DNA of 12,880 bases, taken from contig DETS01000097.1 in NCBI GenBank assembly GCA_002361735.1, forward strand, positions 10,800 to 23,679, read 5' to 3'. A program made the translations under genes and the position numbers. Position 1 is the first letter of the stretch. Every line of letters begins with the position of its first letter. Positions 1 through 6,970 of the stretch are shown in pieces. The notes below the pieces were generated by a model. It was not told where the DNA came from. It saw only the letters and a list, made by a program, of their open reading frames with translations, and made no database searches. The DNA comes from Lachnospiraceae bacterium UBA3282 (GTDB lineage Bacteria; Bacillota; Clostridia; Lachnospirales; Lachnospiraceae).

Positions 1-189
1 GGCACCATCCTGGCGGCGGCCATGATGCTGCGCTACAGCTTCGATCTGGACAAAGAGGCGGATGCTATCGACAATGCCGTAAAACAAGTGCTGAAGGATG
101 GTTATCGCACCGGTGATATCATGTCTGCCGGCTGCGAGCAGGTGGGCTGTCAAAAGATGGGCGACTTGATTGTGGAGAGGATAAAATAA
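1..189 (+). CDS. leuB: 3-isopropylmalate dehydrogenase, C-terminal end (partial)
   Basis: The 5' part lies outside the window; 62 codons and a TAA stop remain. The translation starts GTILAAAMMLRYSFDL and continues through an ADAIDNAV segment and a DGYRTGDIM segment. This is the C-terminal end typical of 3-isopropylmalate dehydrogenase, where other bacteria have a T-x-D-[IL] segment shortly before the stop. LeuB oxidises and decarboxylates 3-isopropylmalate to 2-oxoisocaproate with NAD in the cytosol, the third step of leucine synthesis. The family's substrate and metal residues are upstream and cannot be checked. The next gene starts 4 nt after the stop, so the two are probably co-transcribed. 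Placement ahead of ilvD and ilvB supports the assignment over the related isocitrate or tartrate dehydrogenases. Confidence 0.88.
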   Translation, partial: GTILAAAMMLRYSFDLDKEADAIDNAVKQVLKDGYRTGDIMSAGCEQVGCQKMGDLIVERIK

Positions 190-193
190 TAAC

Positions 194-1834
194 ATGCGTT
201 ATTCCCTGAGACACAGAGAAAAAGGTGCAACCACATATTTTATAGCATGGAAAAAACCAAAATTAACCGCGGCGGACAGAGTTTTCATCCTCTTCCTTTG
301 CGTAATGGCGGTCTATTACGGGAGTCGGATGTTTGACCTGACGCCCTGGTATGACGAGCTTTATACTTATTATTATTTTATCAGCAGAGGTCCGATTTAT
401 GCGGCAATCCACTGGCCGCTGCCAAACAACCATGTGGGATATTCCGCCCTTTCGGCATGTCTGGGGATATTTGGATGTGCACCGATTGCCCTGCGTGGTG
501 TATCCTATCTATGCAGCCTGGGAAGTTTGATCTGGTTGTACCGGCTCGCAAAAAAGTGGTTTGCGGAAGGAATTGCACTGATTCCCGTCTTTTTGTTTGC
601 GGGCATGTACATGGTTAACCAGCTCGCGGTACAGGGCAGGGGTTATGCGCTGGTGACATTTTGTTATCTGACAGCGCTGTGGACGCTTTATGCCATCGTA
701 GCGGAGAAAAAAGATAACAAGCGTAATTATATTGCATTTGGTGTATCGCTGGTGATTTCACTGTGGGCGATTCCCAGCAGCTTATATACGGTAATGCCGG
801 TTTGTCTGATCGGAGGCTTTCTGCTTCTTTTGGACAGGGATTACAAAAGGCTTCTGCGGCTGATTGCAGCATCCCTTGTGAGCGCGGTGTGTGTCGCAGG
901 ACTTTACGGCATTCTGTGGCTGGCGATTGGTTCTAATCTGCTTTCCAAGACGCCTGACAGCCCCTTTTATACGGCAGGGCATGTGGATATCATTCTCCAT
1001 GCACCGTTTCGAGCGCTAAGAGAAGGCATCGATTATATGCTTGCGACCCCCTATATCCAGAGCATGACGAGACGGGCGTTTAACAGTCAGGCAAAGCACT
1101 GGCTGAAGACGCTCTTTGGCGCACAGCTGGGTCCCCGTGGGGGAGGCGTGGGAATTTTGTCGGATGGTATGCGTTTTTTGCTGGTGGCGGGGCTGCTCGT
1201 TTCGGCAGTCTGTCTGGTCAAAAAATGCAAAAAGATTTTTATAGAATGGTATTTCGTGCTGACGGCGGTTTTACTGGCGGTCGCGCTTGTAATTCAATGT
1301 AAACTTCCTTATCAGCGGGTGTTTTCCTTCCTCGGCGTGTGGGCGGCGCTGCTTGTGGGCTGGGTGATCCAAAAGGCAGTTACGCTGGTGCAGGGGGATT
1401 TGGCTGTTCGATGGAGAAGGTGGGCGGCGAAAGCCGTTTGGCTGCTGATGTATTTGGCGGCAGGTCTTTCCTGGGCTTTCATACTGGCGGATGAGACACC
1501 CTACAGTTTGCGGGACGAGCAGATGGCGGATGCTTATGAACAGATCACAATAGAAGAAACAGATACGATTGCGGTGACAGACTGTGATCAGGAATATTAC
1601 CTTCTCTACCGTTACGGCATCGGGGAGGAGCGGGTGACAAGAGACTTGGAGGCGGCGGATATTGTCCTTTTGGATAAGGCGCTTCTGGGACTGCCCTATG
1701 ATCACAGGGAGGCTCCTGAGGAGTGGAAGTTCTATTTGTCAAAAGAGGCTGTGGAAGCAGAGGACTCTTATATAGAAGAAAATATGAAGCAGATTTATGA
1801 AAACCGGCATTTTATCCTGTTTGCAGGAAAGTGA
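194..1834 (+). CDS. GT-C type glycosyltransferase-like polytopic membrane protein
   Basis: This 546-aa protein has about 12 hydrophobic segments (roughly residues 29-45, 83-100, 104-118, 124-140, 150-170, 180-195, 199-214, 222-244, 326-343, 351-368, 375-396 and 412-431) and a soluble C-terminal tail of about 115 residues. After the first membrane segment it has WYDELYT, with the D54-E55 acidic pair in the first outer loop. PNNH follows at about residues 77-80. This pattern is characteristic of GT-C enzymes of the ArnT/PMT (GT39/GT83-like) type, which use polyprenyl-phosphate-linked sugars on the outer face of the membrane. Donor and acceptor cannot be told from sequence. The start is 4 nt after the leuB stop, with a purine-rich GAGAGG at 175-180 as a rather distant RBS. 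It has no obvious role in amino acid synthesis and may simply be co-transcribed. The family call is fairly sure; the function is not. Confidence 0.72.
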   Translation: MRYSLRHREKGATTYFIAWKKPKLTAADRVFILFLCVMAVYYGSRMFDLTPWYDELYTYYYFISRGPIYAAIHWPLPNNHVGYSALSACLGIFGCAPIALRGVSYLCSLGSLIWLYRLAKKWFAEGIALIPVFLFAGMYMVNQLAVQGRGYALVTFCYLTALWTLYAIVAEKKDNKRNYIAFGVSLVISLWAIPSSLYTVMPVCLIGGFLLLLDRDYKRLLRLIAASLVSAVCVAGLYGILWLAIGSNLLSKTPDSPFYTAGHVDIILHAPFRALREGIDYMLATPYIQSMTRRAFNSQAKHWLKTLFGAQLGPRGGGVGILSDGMRFLLVAGLLVSAVCLVKKCKKIFIEWYFVLTAVLLAVALVIQCKLPYQRVFSFLGVWAALLVGWVIQKAVTLVQGDLAVRWRRWAAKAVWLLMYLAAGLSWAFILADETPYSLRDEQMADAYEQITIEETDTIAVTDCDQEYYLLYRYGIGEERVTRDLEAADIVLLDKALLGLPYDHREAPEEWKFYLSKEAVEAEDSYIEENMKQIYENRHFILFAGK

Positions 1835-1850
1835 GCATAATGGAGGAGAA

Positions 1851-1887
1851 GATTGAAAAACAACACTGGTGTGCTGATTTTTCAATC
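1851..1887 (+). terminator. Hairpin 1: possible weak intrinsic terminator
   Basis: GATTGAAAAA at 1851-1860 pairs perfectly with TTTTTCAATC at 1878-1887. Inside, CAaCAC (1861-1866) pairs with GTGcTG (1871-1876) around a TGGT loop. Read as a terminator, this is a short GC-containing stem preceded by five A and followed by ATTTTT, so it could work on both strands. The U run is short (5) and ilvD follows, so full termination of the leuB transcript is doubtful; partial termination or RNA processing is possible. Confidence 0.4.
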
Positions 1888-1924
1888 AGGAGTTTGTGCT
1901 GAAGCGTCACAAACTCCTTGATTG
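1883..1924 (+). promoter_or_regulatory. Hairpin 2: long stem with CTGAAGCGT loop
   Basis: AGGAGTTTGTG (1888-1898) pairs perfectly with CACAAACTCCT (1908-1918) around a 9-nt loop. The stem extends with CAATC (1883-1887) pairing to GATTG (1920-1924) across a single bulged T. CAATC is also the closing strand of hairpin 1, so the full forms of hairpins 1 and 2 exclude each other. The loop contains GAAGCGT, complementary to 1990-1996 just ahead of the ilvD ribosome binding site. Confidence 0.5.
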
Positions 1925-1954
1925 CAGGGCAAAATCTGATATTTTGCCCGCAAT
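1921..1954 (+). promoter_or_regulatory. Hairpin 3
   Basis: GGGCAAAAT (1927-1935) pairs with ATTTTGCCC (1941-1949) around CTGAT. The stem extends below with ATTGC (1921-1925) pairing to GCAAT (1950-1954) across a bulged A. That gives 14 base pairs with one bulge. The lower stem shares ATTG with the extended base of hairpin 2. No U run follows, so this is not a terminator. Confidence 0.5.
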
Positions 1955-1959
1955 TCCTA

Positions 1960-1982
1960 AGAGTATTCCTTCGGAAAACTCT
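1960..1982 (+). promoter_or_regulatory. Hairpin 4
   Basis: AGAGT (1960-1964) pairs with ACTCT (1978-1982). After an A/A mismatch, TTCC (1966-1969) pairs with GGAA (1973-1976) around a TTC loop. It is the last of the four consecutive hairpins and lies about 20 nt upstream of the ilvD ribosome binding site. Confidence 0.4.
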
Positions 1983-2001
1983 GCAAAGAACGCTTCGGAA
2001 T

Positions 2002-2017
2002 GGAGGAAAAAAGTATG
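2002..2017 (+). promoter_or_regulatory. Ribosome binding site that sets the ilvD start
   Basis: GGAGG at 2002-2006 is followed by 8 nt and ATG at 2015-2017. An in-frame ATG at 2000 would add MEEKS, but it overlaps this Shine-Dalgarno sequence and has no good one of its own. The family normally begins MRSDNV, so 2015 is preferred. Confidence 0.85.
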
Positions 2018-3688
2018 AGAAGCGACAATGTAAAGGCAGGCGTACAGCAGGCGCCTCACAGAAGTTTGTTTAATGCCCTGGGATTTACGCAGGAGGAGAT
2101 GAAGAAGCCCATGGTGGGTATCGTCAGCTCCTACAATGAGATCGTGCCCGGGCATATGAATCTGGATAAGATCGTGGACGCGGTACGGCTCGGCGTGGCG
2201 GAGGCGGGCGGTGTGCCCGTGGTGTTCCCGGCGATCGCAGTCTGCGACGGCATTGCCATGGGACATATCGGCATGAAATATTCTCTGGTAACGAGAGATT
2301 TGATTGCGGACTCCACGGAGTGTATGGCGCTGGCGCATCAGTTTGACGCGCTGGTGATGGTACCCAATTGTGATAAGAATGTACCGGGGCTTTTGATGGC
2401 GGCGGCGCGTATCAATGTGCCGACGGTATTCGTCTCCGGCGGTCCCATGCTGGCGGGACGCGTGCAGGGCTGCAAGAGAAGCCTTTCTTCCATGTTTGAA
2501 GCGGTGGGTTCCCATGCGGCAGGCACCCTGACGGATGAGGAGCTTCTGGAGTTCGAGGAGAATACCTGTCCTACCTGCGGGTCCTGCTCCGGTATGTATA
2601 CAGCCAATTCCATGAACTGCCTGACCGAGGCGCTGGGCATGGGACTGCGCGGCAACGGCACGATCCCGGCGGTTTATTCTGAGCGTATCAAGCTGGCGAA
2701 GCACGCGGGTATGGCGGTGATGAAGCTTTTGGAAAAGGATATCAGACCGAGAGATATCATGACGAAGGACGCGATCTTAAATGCGCTTACGGTGGATATG
2801 GCGCTTGGCTGTTCCACCAACTCCATGCTGCACCTGCCGGCGATCGCCCATGAGGTCGGTTTTGACTTCGATATCGCTTTCGCCAATGAGATCAGCGAGA
2901 AGACTCCGAACGTATGCCATCTGGCGCCGGCGGGTCCGACTTACATGGAGGATCTCAACGAGGCGGGCGGCGTGTATGCGGTGATGAAGGAACTGGCGGA
3001 TATCGGCCTGCTCCATACGGACTGCATGACAGTGACAGGCAATACGATCGGTGAAAATATCAAGGATGCGGTCAATAAAAATACAGATGTTATCAGAACT
3101 GTCGAGAATCCCTACAGTAAGACAGGCGGCCTGGCAGTCTTAAAGGGTAACCTTGCGCCCGACGGCAGCGTGGTCAAGCGTTCCGCCGTGGTGGAGGAAA
3201 TGATGGTGCACGAGGGCCCGGCTCGCGTCTTTGAGTGCGAGGAGGACGCGATTGCGGCCATCAAGGGCGGTAAGATCGTAGCGGGTGATGTGGTCGTGAT
3301 CCGCTATGAAGGACCGAAGGGAGGTCCCGGTATGCGGGAGATGCTGAATCCCACCTCGGCGATTGCCGGTATGGGACTCGGTTCCAGCGTGGCGCTGATT
3401 ACGGACGGTCGTTTTTCCGGCGCTTCCAGAGGTGCATCCATCGGGCACGTCTCGCCCGAGGCGGCAGTGGGCGGACCGATCGCATTGGTAGAAGAAGGTG
3501 ATATCATCAGCATCGATATCCCGAACATGAAGCTTGATGTGAAAGTGTCTGACGAGGAGCTGGCGGCAAGAAAGGCAAAATGGCAGCCCAGAGAGCCTAA
3601 GGTGACGAGCGGCTATCTGGCAAGATACCGTGAGATGGTAACGAGCGGCAACAGGGGCGCGATTTTGGAGATTCCGAAGAACAGATAA
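2015..3688 (+). CDS. ilvD: Dihydroxyacid dehydratase
   Basis: IlvD dehydrates 2,3-dihydroxyisovalerate and 2,3-dihydroxy-3-methylvalerate to the 2-oxo acids that give valine, leucine and isoleucine, using a cytosolic Fe-S cluster. The 557-aa length is normal. Visible signatures are APHRSL (13-18), VPGHMNLD (44-51), DGIAMGHIGM (78-87), VPNCDKNVPG (116-125, with C119 and K121), SGGPMLAG (141-148), ENTCPTCGSCSGMYTANS (182-199, with cysteines 185, 188 and 191) and the GRFSGASRGASIGHVSPEA segment near the C-terminus. VPGH replaces the PCN-type segment whose Cys is a ligand in [2Fe-2S] relatives, so this resembles the oxygen-sensitive [4Fe-4S] class as in E. coli, which suits an anaerobe (inference). 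ilvB follows after a 62-nt gap, suggesting one operon. Confidence 0.97.
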   Translation: MRSDNVKAGVQQAPHRSLFNALGFTQEEMKKPMVGIVSSYNEIVPGHMNLDKIVDAVRLGVAEAGGVPVVFPAIAVCDGIAMGHIGMKYSLVTRDLIADSTECMALAHQFDALVMVPNCDKNVPGLLMAAARINVPTVFVSGGPMLAGRVQGCKRSLSSMFEAVGSHAAGTLTDEELLEFEENTCPTCGSCSGMYTANSMNCLTEALGMGLRGNGTIPAVYSERIKLAKHAGMAVMKLLEKDIRPRDIMTKDAILNALTVDMALGCSTNSMLHLPAIAHEVGFDFDIAFANEISEKTPNVCHLAPAGPTYMEDLNEAGGVYAVMKELADIGLLHTDCMTVTGNTIGENIKDAVNKNTDVIRTVENPYSKTGGLAVLKGNLAPDGSVVKRSAVVEEMMVHEGPARVFECEEDAIAAIKGGKIVAGDVVVIRYEGPKGGPGMREMLNPTSAIAGMGLGSSVALITDGRFSGASRGASIGHVSPEAAVGGPIALVEEGDIISIDIPNMKLDVKVSDEELAARKAKWQPREPKVTSGYLARYREMVTSGNRGAILEIPKNR

Positions 3689-3750
3689 GTTCCAACAGAC
3701 GGCTTGTACCATAGCGGGTGTGATTTTATAAATAGGCAGGAGGAAAAACC

Positions 3751-5421
3751 ATGGTTTTGACAGGAGCACAGATCGTTGTAGAGTGTTTGAAGGAGCAGGG
3801 GGTCGATACCGTTTTCGGCTATCCCGGCGGCACGATTCTAAACGTGTATGATGCGCTGTATCAGCACAGCGAGGAAATCAAACATATTTTGACGTCCCAT
3901 GAGCAGGGGGCAGCCCACGCCGCGGACGGCTATGCAAGAGCGACGGGAAAGGTGGGCGTCTGTCTGGCGACCAGCGGCCCGGGCGCGACCAATCTGGTGA
4001 CGGGTATTGCCACGGCTTACATGGACTCGATTCCGGTAGTGGCGATCACCTGTAACGTGAATCTTCCGCTTTTGGGCAAAGATTCTTTTCAGGAGGTGGA
4101 TATCGCCGGTATCACCATGCCCATCACCAAGCATAACTATATTGTAAAAGATGTGAATATCCTGGCGGACACCCTCAGAAAAGCCTTTGCCATTGCAGGA
4201 AGCGGCAGACCCGGTCCTGTTTTGGTGGATATCACCAAGGATGTGACCGCAAATTCCTGCGAGTATCAGGCAGAAAAGCCGGCAAATGTGACACAGGAGG
4301 CTGGGTATACCAAAGAGGCAATCGAGGAGGCGCTTTCTTTGATCGAGAATGCGGAGAAACCCTTCGTCTATGTGGGCGGCGGTGCCGTACTCTCAGGGGC
4401 GTATCAGGAGGTACGGGAGTTTGTGTCCCTTGTGGACGCGCCGGTCTGTGATACCCTGATGGGGAAGGGCGTCATTGACGGACATGACGACAGATACACG
4501 GGGATGATCGGCATGCACGGCACCAAGACCTCTAACTTCGGCGTCAGCGAATGCGATCTGCTGATCGCTCTTGGCGCACGGTTTTCCGACCGCGTGGTAG
4601 GCAATCCCCAAAAATTTGCGGAACATGCCAAAGTGCTCCACATCGACATTGATGCAGCGGAGATCAACAAGAACATCAGGACGGATGTTTCCCTGGTAGG
4701 AGATTTGAAGGAAGTACTCGGTGCACTCAATAAAAAGCTGAAAAAGCAGTCTCACGGCGAGTGGATGGGGCATATCGCGGACCTGAAAAAGAAGTATCCG
4801 CTCTCTTACGATCCGTCTGCGCTGTCCTGCCCTTATATCATAGAGGAGATTGACCGTATCACGGAAGGAAAGGCGATCATCACGACGGATGTGGGACAGC
4901 ATCAGATGTGGGCAGCACAGTATTATAAATATGCGATGCCGCGCACCCTGCTCACTTCCGGGGGCTTAGGCACCATGGGCTACGGCCTGGGCGCCTGTAT
5001 CGGCGCGAAGATGGGGCAGCCGGATAAGATCTGTATCAATATTGCCGGGGACGGGTGCTTCCGTATGAATATGAACGAACTGGCGACGGCAAGCCGTTAC
5101 AATATCCCGATTATTCAGGTCGTGATCAACAATCACGTGCTGGGTATGGTGAGACAGTGGCAGACTCTGTTTTATGGGAAGCGTTATTCTCAGACGGTAT
5201 TGGACGACGGGGTGGATTTCTGCAAAGTAGCGGAAGGACTTGGCTGCGAGGCCATTTTGGTGACGAGGAAGGAAGAAGTGGGGCCTGCCATTGAGAAGGC
5301 ACTCTCCTTAAAAAAACCTGTGTTATTAAATTGCGTCATTCCGGAGGATGACAAGGTATTTCCCATGGTGCCGGCGGGCGCGCCGATCAGCGAGGCATTT
5401 GACGCAGGCGACCTGAAATAG
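3751..5421 (+). CDS. ilvB: Acetolactate synthase (acetohydroxyacid synthase), large catalytic subunit
   Basis: This ThDP- and FAD-dependent enzyme condenses two pyruvates to 2-acetolactate, or pyruvate plus 2-oxobutyrate to 2-aceto-2-hydroxybutyrate. The 556-aa length is normal. The N-terminal pyrimidine-binding domain has FGYPGGTIL (22-30) and the catalytic Glu in SHEQGAAHAADGYARATG (E51). SGPGATN (75-81), FQEVDI (113-118) and the central FAD domain with GARFSDRVVGN (275-285) follow. The C-terminal domain has the GDG (433-435)...NN (460-461) ThDP/Mg motif and the anabolic-type GMVRQWQTLFYG with W470. These separate it from catabolic AlsS and from pyruvate oxidase. At 100-103 it reads TCNV where many AHAS have TGQV. 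AGGAGG at 3738-3743 lies 7 nt from ATG. No regulatory subunit gene (ilvN/ilvH) is next to it. Confidence 0.95.
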   Translation: MVLTGAQIVVECLKEQGVDTVFGYPGGTILNVYDALYQHSEEIKHILTSHEQGAAHAADGYARATGKVGVCLATSGPGATNLVTGIATAYMDSIPVVAITCNVNLPLLGKDSFQEVDIAGITMPITKHNYIVKDVNILADTLRKAFAIAGSGRPGPVLVDITKDVTANSCEYQAEKPANVTQEAGYTKEAIEEALSLIENAEKPFVYVGGGAVLSGAYQEVREFVSLVDAPVCDTLMGKGVIDGHDDRYTGMIGMHGTKTSNFGVSECDLLIALGARFSDRVVGNPQKFAEHAKVLHIDIDAAEINKNIRTDVSLVGDLKEVLGALNKKLKKQSHGEWMGHIADLKKKYPLSYDPSALSCPYIIEEIDRITEGKAIITTDVGQHQMWAAQYYKYAMPRTLLTSGGLGTMGYGLGACIGAKMGQPDKICINIAGDGCFRMNMNELATASRYNIPIIQVVINNHVLGMVRQWQTLFYGKRYSQTVLDDGVDFCKVAEGLGCEAILVTRKEEVGPAIEKALSLKKPVLLNCVIPEDDKVFPMVPAGAPISEAFDAGDLK

Positions 5422-5463
5422 AGAAGGGGATTTCCTGTTCGCCGGGAGTATGAAGGTTGAGAA

Positions 5464-6861
5464 ATGAAAAGATTACTAAAGCATATGGCGATTATTCTGG
5501 GTATCGTCACTGTCAGTCTGATGGTGACCTACGTGGGGCTCGCCGTGTACTATCATAATGCCTTTCCTTATGGGACATGGATCAATGGCATCTACTGTAC
5601 CGGTCGGAGCATTCGGGAGGTCAATGACGATCTGGCGGAACAGTTTACTTATGATGGTATCATCGTAAAAGACAAGGATGGCGGCAGCTATTTGATTACG
5701 GCAGAAGAAATCGGTTATCAGTTTGATTTCGAGAAGGCGCTGGAGATTTACTTAAAACAACAAAATCCATGGATGTGGATCGACAGCCTTTTTGGCGGAA
5801 ATCGGGTAGAACTTGCGCCGGTGGTTTCCTATGATGGCAGCGCCTTTGAAACCTGCTTTGCAGCGCTCCCTTTTTGTCGGGAGAAGCGCTCGGATCAAGA
5901 CCGCAGGGTAGAAATCATCCGCACATTGCAGGGGTATGAGCTGTTGAATGAACGGACGGACGTCCTTTTTTTGGAAGAAGCAAAGGGCGCTGTGCTTTCC
6001 GCTATCGAGGAGGCGAAAAGCGAAGTGTCCCTTATGGAGGCGGGCTGTTATCATGATCTGGAGCTGACGGCGCAGATGCGGGAGACGCTGGAGATTTGGG
6101 AAAAACTGGAAGACTTTCAGCAGTGCGGTGTTGTTTACCGTATGGGAGAGGAGGAAATCCCTGTGGATGCCTCCGTTGTCTGTGATTGGATCGCGGTAGA
6201 AGATAACGGTCGTTTTTTATTAGACGACTCGGGAGAACTTCAATTAAAAGAAAATGCGATCGAGGAATTTGTGGCATCGCTGGCGGAAAAATACGATACC
6301 GTGGGCGCAAGCAGACAGTTTTTATCAACCAGAGGAGACTTGGTGACGGTGGAGGGAGGGCTTTACGGAAATAAACTGGATCAGGAGGCGGAGACAGCCT
6401 ATCTGAAAGAAGCGTTTACGGCAAAGAAGAACGAGGTGCATGAGCCGGCTTATCTGCAGGAAGCATGGGAGAAAGGCAGCGAGGACATTGGCTCTACCTA
6501 TATCGAAGTGGATATGACGGATCAGAAGATGTACTATTATGTAGATGGTGTGCTGACGATCGACACCCCCATTGTGACGGGGAATACGTCCCGCAGAATG
6601 GGGACGCCCTCCGGTGTGAATTTTGTGTACGCGAAACAAAAGAATCGTATCCTGCGGGGTGAGGGCTATGCTTCTCATGTGGATTTTTGGATGCCGGTGA
6701 AGGGTAACATCGGTATTCACGACGCGGCATGGCGGGGAAAGTTTGGCGGTACCATTTATCAGACCAACGGATCCCACGGCTGTATCAATACGCCGCGTGC
6801 CGCGATGGAACAGCTCTTTGAGATGGCGGAAGTCGGGACACCGGTGGTGATGTTCTACTAA
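5464..6861 (+). CDS. Membrane-anchored L,D-transpeptidase (YkuD domain)
   Basis: The 465-aa protein has a basic N-terminus and one uncleaved-looking membrane segment (about residues 8-30), placing the rest outside the cell. A middle region of about 300 residues starts with INGIYCTGRSIREV (40-53), resembling the peptidoglycan-binding PF12229-type domain found before YkuD in clostridial enzymes. The YkuD catalytic domain spans about 342-465. GIHD gives H419, and SHGCIN (437-442) gives H438 and the nucleophile C440, the complete active-site motif. Such enzymes form 3-3 peptide cross-links or attach proteins to peptidoglycan and resist most beta-lactams except carbapenems. The start ATG has GAAGG at 5452-5456. 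It lies 42 nt after ilvB and may be read through from it. Physiological role is inferred from family. Confidence 0.9.
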   Translation: MKRLLKHMAIILGIVTVSLMVTYVGLAVYYHNAFPYGTWINGIYCTGRSIREVNDDLAEQFTYDGIIVKDKDGGSYLITAEEIGYQFDFEKALEIYLKQQNPWMWIDSLFGGNRVELAPVVSYDGSAFETCFAALPFCREKRSDQDRRVEIIRTLQGYELLNERTDVLFLEEAKGAVLSAIEEAKSEVSLMEAGCYHDLELTAQMRETLEIWEKLEDFQQCGVVYRMGEEEIPVDASVVCDWIAVEDNGRFLLDDSGELQLKENAIEEFVASLAEKYDTVGASRQFLSTRGDLVTVEGGLYGNKLDQEAETAYLKEAFTAKKNEVHEPAYLQEAWEKGSEDIGSTYIEVDMTDQKMYYYVDGVLTIDTPIVTGNTSRRMGTPSGVNFVYAKQKNRILRGEGYASHVDFWMPVKGNIGIHDAAWRGKFGGTIYQTNGSHGCINTPRAAMEQLFEMAEVGTPVVMFY

Positions 6862-6863
6862 CA

Positions 6864-6887
6864 GCTCAGCCGGTCCGCGTGCTGAGC
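6864..6887 (+). other. Small hairpin after the L,D-transpeptidase gene
   Basis: GCTCAGC (6864-6870) is a perfect inverted repeat of GCTGAGC (6881-6887) with a 10-nt loop, 2 nt after the stop codon. It is followed by GATAAAATC, not a U run, so it is not a standard intrinsic terminator. It may protect the 3' end of the mRNA or be incidental. Confidence 0.35.
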
Positions 6888-6897
6888 GATAAAATCA

Positions 6898-6926
6898 TTG
6901 ACGAAAACATAATAGTGGCGTAAAAT
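6898..6926 (+). promoter_or_regulatory. Promoter for serC-serA
   Basis: The -35 box TTGACG (6898-6903) and the -10 box TAAAAT (6921-6926) are separated by exactly 17 bp; each matches the sigma-A consensus at 5 of 6 positions. The predicted start is near 6933, giving a leader of about 38 nt before the serC GTG. No operator or riboswitch is obvious in the leader. Confidence 0.65.
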
Positions 6927-6970
6927 GGGTTTTTGGAAACGGAAACGAATGAAGACGGGAGGAAAAAACA

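Larger units (their letters stand above)
1839..2007. repeat. Hairpin-rich intergenic segment bounded by a 9-bp direct repeat (candidate small inserted element)
   Basis: AATGGAGGA occurs at 1839-1847 and again at 1999-2007, enclosing 151 bp that fold almost end to end into four hairpins. Removing one repeat plus the enclosed DNA would leave the membrane-protein stop about 20 bp from the ilvD ATG with one GGAGGA ribosome binding site between them, an ordinary operon junction. That fits a target-site-duplicating insertion of a small palindromic (MITE- or REP-like) element. No terminal inverted repeat longer than about 4 bp is visible, and the repeat is RBS-like, so chance similarity of two Shine-Dalgarno regions is possible. 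Confidence 0.4.

Noticed and set aside
2000..2014. Upstream in-frame ATG for ilvD (MEEKS extension)
   Set aside because: It overlaps the GGAGG ribosome binding site serving the ATG at 2015, and the family normally starts at MRSDN.
1835..2014. T-box leader for a branched-chain amino acid
   Set aside because: No T-box consensus (AGGGTGGNACCGCG-like) and no terminator/antiterminator of the T-box kind; the hairpins are of another design.
1907..2704. Long minus-strand open frame (265 aa) over the start of ilvD
   Set aside because: It is antisense to a certain ilvD, rich in His/Arg as reverse frames of GC-rich codons are, and matches no protein pattern.
3140..3769. Minus-strand open frame (209 aa) over the end of ilvD
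   Set aside because: Shadow of ilvD codon bias; it has no RBS or domain signature and reads across the ilvB start region.
6864..6887. Hairpin as intrinsic terminator of the L,D-transpeptidase gene
   Set aside because: The stem is perfect but followed by GATAAAATC rather than a T run, so termination cannot be claimed.
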